Below, one piece after another: positions 6,737-7,881 of a stretch of 7,881 nt of DNA (positions within the stretch are counted from its first letter, which is position 1; each line of letters starts with the position of its first letter). The position numbers and the translations under genes were made by a program. The notes below the pieces were generated by a model that did no database searches, had not been told where the DNA came from, and worked only from the letters and a program-made list of their open reading frames with translations. Source of the stretch: Bacteroidota bacterium (GTDB lineage: Bacteria; Bacteroidota; Bacteroidia; Flavobacteriales; Flavobacteriaceae); assembly GCA_024280815.1 (NCBI GenBank), contig JAJRPL010000457.1, positions 1 to 7,881 of the forward strand. Reading direction: 5' to 3'.

Positions 6737-6810
6737 CACTTGTTTGGTTGTAGGTTATTTTGAGTTCTTCTGTTTCTCAGTTTCTACATTTATAATTAGT
6801 TTTGATGGAA

Positions 6811-6839
6811 TTTATAGCAAAGTTCACCGGAAATAACAA
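6811..6839 (-). promoter_or_regulatory. Leftward promoter at the left arm
   Basis: Read leftward: TTGTTA (6834-6839), 17 bases, TGC-TATAAA (-10 at 6811-6816, TGn-extended). A transcript would start near 6804 and run antisense through copy C and sense through copy B towards the EAL 3' end. No protein gene lies downstream of it. Confidence 0.45.
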
Positions 6840-6841
6840 AT

Positions 6842-6874
6842 ATACAAGAAAAACTATTATCTAATATAACACCC
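6842..6874 (+). repeat. Left arm of a ~424-bp inverted element
   Basis: The 33 bases match the reverse complement of 7233-7265 at 31 positions. Looser similarity continues ~12 bases outward (with gaps) and patchily inward, e.g. the CCAGTTT segment near 6959-6967 against the complement of 7150-7170. No target-site duplication is obvious. Confidence 0.8.
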
Positions 6875-7068
6875 AAAACTGCACAAAACCGCTCCGCCTT
6901 TCAACCAAACAGAAACCAAAAACCTCATCATACCCAACTTCACTCTTCCATTCTCACCAGTTTCGCCACAGCAGACAAAAAATCTTCAATCAAAATCATC
7001 AACATTCAAAACACTCACAATTTTGCTTCACCCAAAACAAACTCTATTCTCTAAAAGCCTACGCAGGA

Positions 7069-7096
7069 GGGAATGGGGGAATGGGGGGGAGGGGGG
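7069..7096 (+). other. G-quadruplex motif
   Basis: Four G-runs of 3, 5, 7 and 6 (7069-7071, 7075-7079, 7083-7089, 7091-7096) are separated by loops AAT, AAT and A. This is a canonical short-loop quadruplex sequence, striking in AT-rich DNA. It sits just right of the centre of the inverted element, where strand composition switches. Confidence 0.75.
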
Positions 7097-7232
7097 AAGA
7101 ATGGAATATATTAAAATTTCAAAACGATAGAAAAACAAATGGAAAGGAGGGAAAACTGGAAAAATGGAATGCCTGAGTTTTTCGATTCTATGGCGGTTTA
7201 AGTGGGAAGATGTAAATAAGGTATAGCTTGTA

Positions 7233-7265
7233 GGGTGTTATATTAGATAATGGGTTTTCTTGTAT
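7233..7265 (-). repeat. Right arm of the ~424-bp inverted element
   Basis: Inverted partner of 6842-6874 with two mismatches. Its outer six bases (TTGTAT) form the -35 box of the rightward promoter, so the arm contributes to expression of the genes that follow. Confidence 0.8.
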
Positions 7266-7288
7266 GTTTGTGTAATTTTTGTTATAAT
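7260..7288 (+). promoter_or_regulatory. Strong sigma-70-type promoter of the 7417 operon
   Basis: TTGTAT (7260-7265), 17-base spacer, TGT-TATAAT (-10 at 7283-7288, perfect consensus with TGn extension). The start is expected near 7295, giving a ~120-base leader before the GTG start at 7417. Confidence 0.75.
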
Positions 7289-7346
7289 GTTGTTTATGAG
7301 CCAGATGAGGTTTGTTATTTGACTCTTTGTAAAAAAGGGGTTCAAA

Positions 7347-7412
7347 ATGTATTATTTGTACGGACTATCGAGGCATGGGTATTGTTTTAAAATAAATAGT
7401 GTGAAGGAGTGA
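7347..7412 (+). CDS. Possible 21-residue leader peptide
   Basis: ATG 7347 follows AAGGGG at good distance and encodes MYYLYGLSRHGYCFKINSVKE, rich in Tyr. Its stop (7410-7412) directly follows the AAGGAG ribosome site of the next gene, so ribosomes translating it would cover or open that site. It may be a coupled leader ORF or chance. Confidence 0.35.
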   Translation: MYYLYGLSRHGYCFKINSVKE

Positions 7413-7416
7413 TGAG

Positions 7417-7752
7417 GTGCAAAAGATTATAGATCAGAAAAAAAGTTCTGCTGTTGAGAGGTGTGTGCAATTAACCGGCACGACTCTTTTTGATTTAACC
7501 AAGAGGAGGTTGCAGCAGCAAAACAGTGACACGGTTATTGTGCCGGTAGAGAGCGAAGTTGATTTTGACTTATTGGTACCAAAACATAAAACCGCGCAAT
7601 ATCTACTAAAAGAGATTGATGGCTTCTATGCACTTCACACTACTTCTTTGAACGCAAGAGAAGTAGTATATCTGTTTGGTAAAGAGGTTAAATACTTAGC
7701 GAGGGAGATTGTAAAATCATGGTCCTGTAGCACAAGAATGATGGTGCCATAA
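7417..7752 (+). CDS. Hypothetical protein, 111 residues
   Basis: I do not recognise this protein. The GTG start is supported by AAGGAG at 7404-7409 (7-base spacing) and by an in-frame stop at 7402-7404 that excludes any longer form. The N-terminal ~38 residues look helical and basic/Gln-rich (TKRRLQQQ), the middle (DTVIVPVESEVDFDLLVP) looks like beta strands, and the C-terminal third (SLNAREVVYLFGKEVKYLAREIVKSW) is helical. There is no signal peptide or transmembrane segment. It is the first normal-sized gene of an operon from the 7260 promoter and overlaps the next gene by one base, suggesting the two products act together, possibly as a small cytosolic partner of a membrane protein. Confidence 0.75.
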   Translation: MQKIIDQKKSSAVERCVQLTGTTLFDLTKRRLQQQNSDTVIVPVESEVDFDLLVPKHKTAQYLLKEIDGFYALHTTSLNAREVVYLFGKEVKYLAREIVKSWSCSTRMMVP

Positions 7753-7881
7753 TGAAGAGAGTGAAAGAGAATCGTTTTAATTGTTGTAAAAAACATCACA
7801 AACTTATAGATACTTTTTTATTAGTTGTCATTGGCGCATTGATAAGCGCAATGCTCTTAACAATATCAGAAAAAATGTTTC
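7752..7881 (+). CDS. Small membrane protein, 5' part (runs off window)
   Basis: ATG 7752-7754 shares its A with the preceding TAA (TAATG), a termination-reinitiation junction; no clear ribosome site of its own is seen. The 43 visible residues have a basic cytoplasmic start with a curious NCCKKHHK cluster (10-17) and one hydrophobic segment at ~18-38 (LIDTFLLVVIGALISAMLL), fitting an N-in membrane anchor or an uncleaved signal-anchor. Such small anchored proteins occur in conjugation and secretion operons, but nothing visible confirms this. The reading frame stays open to the window end. Confidence 0.65.
   Translation, partial: MKRVKENRFNCCKKHHKLIDTFLLVVIGALISAMLLTISEKMF

Larger units (their letters stand above)
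6498..7259. other. Gene-free structured region
   Basis: No convincing protein gene of normal size is seen here. The left part (6501-6736) carries three transposon-end-like repeats; the right part (6842-7265) is a long inverted element with extreme strand composition and a G-quadruplex motif. Both are listed separately. The 6741-6805 stretch between them shows nothing recognisable. Confidence 0.7.

Noticed and set aside
7073..7114. 13-residue Gly-rich ORF after AGGAGG
   Set aside because: Spacing to the ATG is only ~2 bases and the frame simply reads the G-quadruplex tract.
6842..7265. Integron attC site
   Set aside because: Far longer than attC sites, and I see no R'/R'' core pair in the required arrangement or integrase nearby.
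6842..7265. DnaA-dependent replication origin
   Set aside because: The skew switch has origin polarity, but I find no TTATCCACA-type boxes, iterons or replication gene in the window.

Overview
The window is AT-rich DNA with Shine-Dalgarno sites of the AAGGA type. Codon use, the DsbC-like periplasmic thiol protein and the c-di-GMP protein suggest a Campylobacterota-type host (Sulfurimonas, Sulfuricurvum or Arcobacter relatives). That assignment is an inference. The mix of a DNA-modification/defence operon, regulatory genes, transposon-end remnants and a long gene-free stretch reads as accessory DNA: a plasmid, an integrative element or a genomic island.

Region 1 (1-3914, + strand) is a tight operon. 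The last codons of an unidentified gene overlap the start of a 578-residue DndC-family sulfurtransferase. Ten bases later comes a 668-residue superfamily 1 (UPF1/DNA2-like) helicase with a long coiled-coil insertion, and a good intrinsic terminator closes the operon. DndC is the PP-loop/iron-sulfur enzyme of DNA phosphorothioation and is related to BrxP of type 4 BREX. Here its partner is a helicase and not the SMC-like DndD, so this may be a variant backbone-modification or defence module. The deciding genes lie to the left of the window.

Region 2 (3913-6497) holds two genes in opposite orientations: a secreted DsbC-like thiol oxidoreductase/isomerase (- strand) and a sensor-less protein with a degenerate GGDEF domain and an apparently intact EAL phosphodiesterase domain (+ strand, TTG start). 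They share an identical 15-bp extended -10 promoter sequence. The EAL gene also has a perfect 14-bp palindrome over its predicted transcription start. The interval between them carries another palindrome, a 12-bp hairpin and a possible 32-residue ORF.

Region 3 (6498-7416) has no convincing gene of normal size, but it is highly structured. First come three copies (one partial) of a sequence that looks like the right end / omega-RNA 3' scaffold of IS200/IS605 elements, without any tnpA or tnpB. Next comes a ~424-bp inverted element with near-identical 33-bp arms. Its left half is almost free of G and its right half almost free of C on the + strand, with a strong G-quadruplex motif just right of the centre. 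Outward-facing extended -10 promoters sit at both arms.

Region 4 (7260-7881) is a second operon driven by the rightward promoter: a possible 21-residue leader peptide, a GTG-started 111-residue protein of unknown function, and the start of a small membrane protein that overlaps it by one base and runs off the window.
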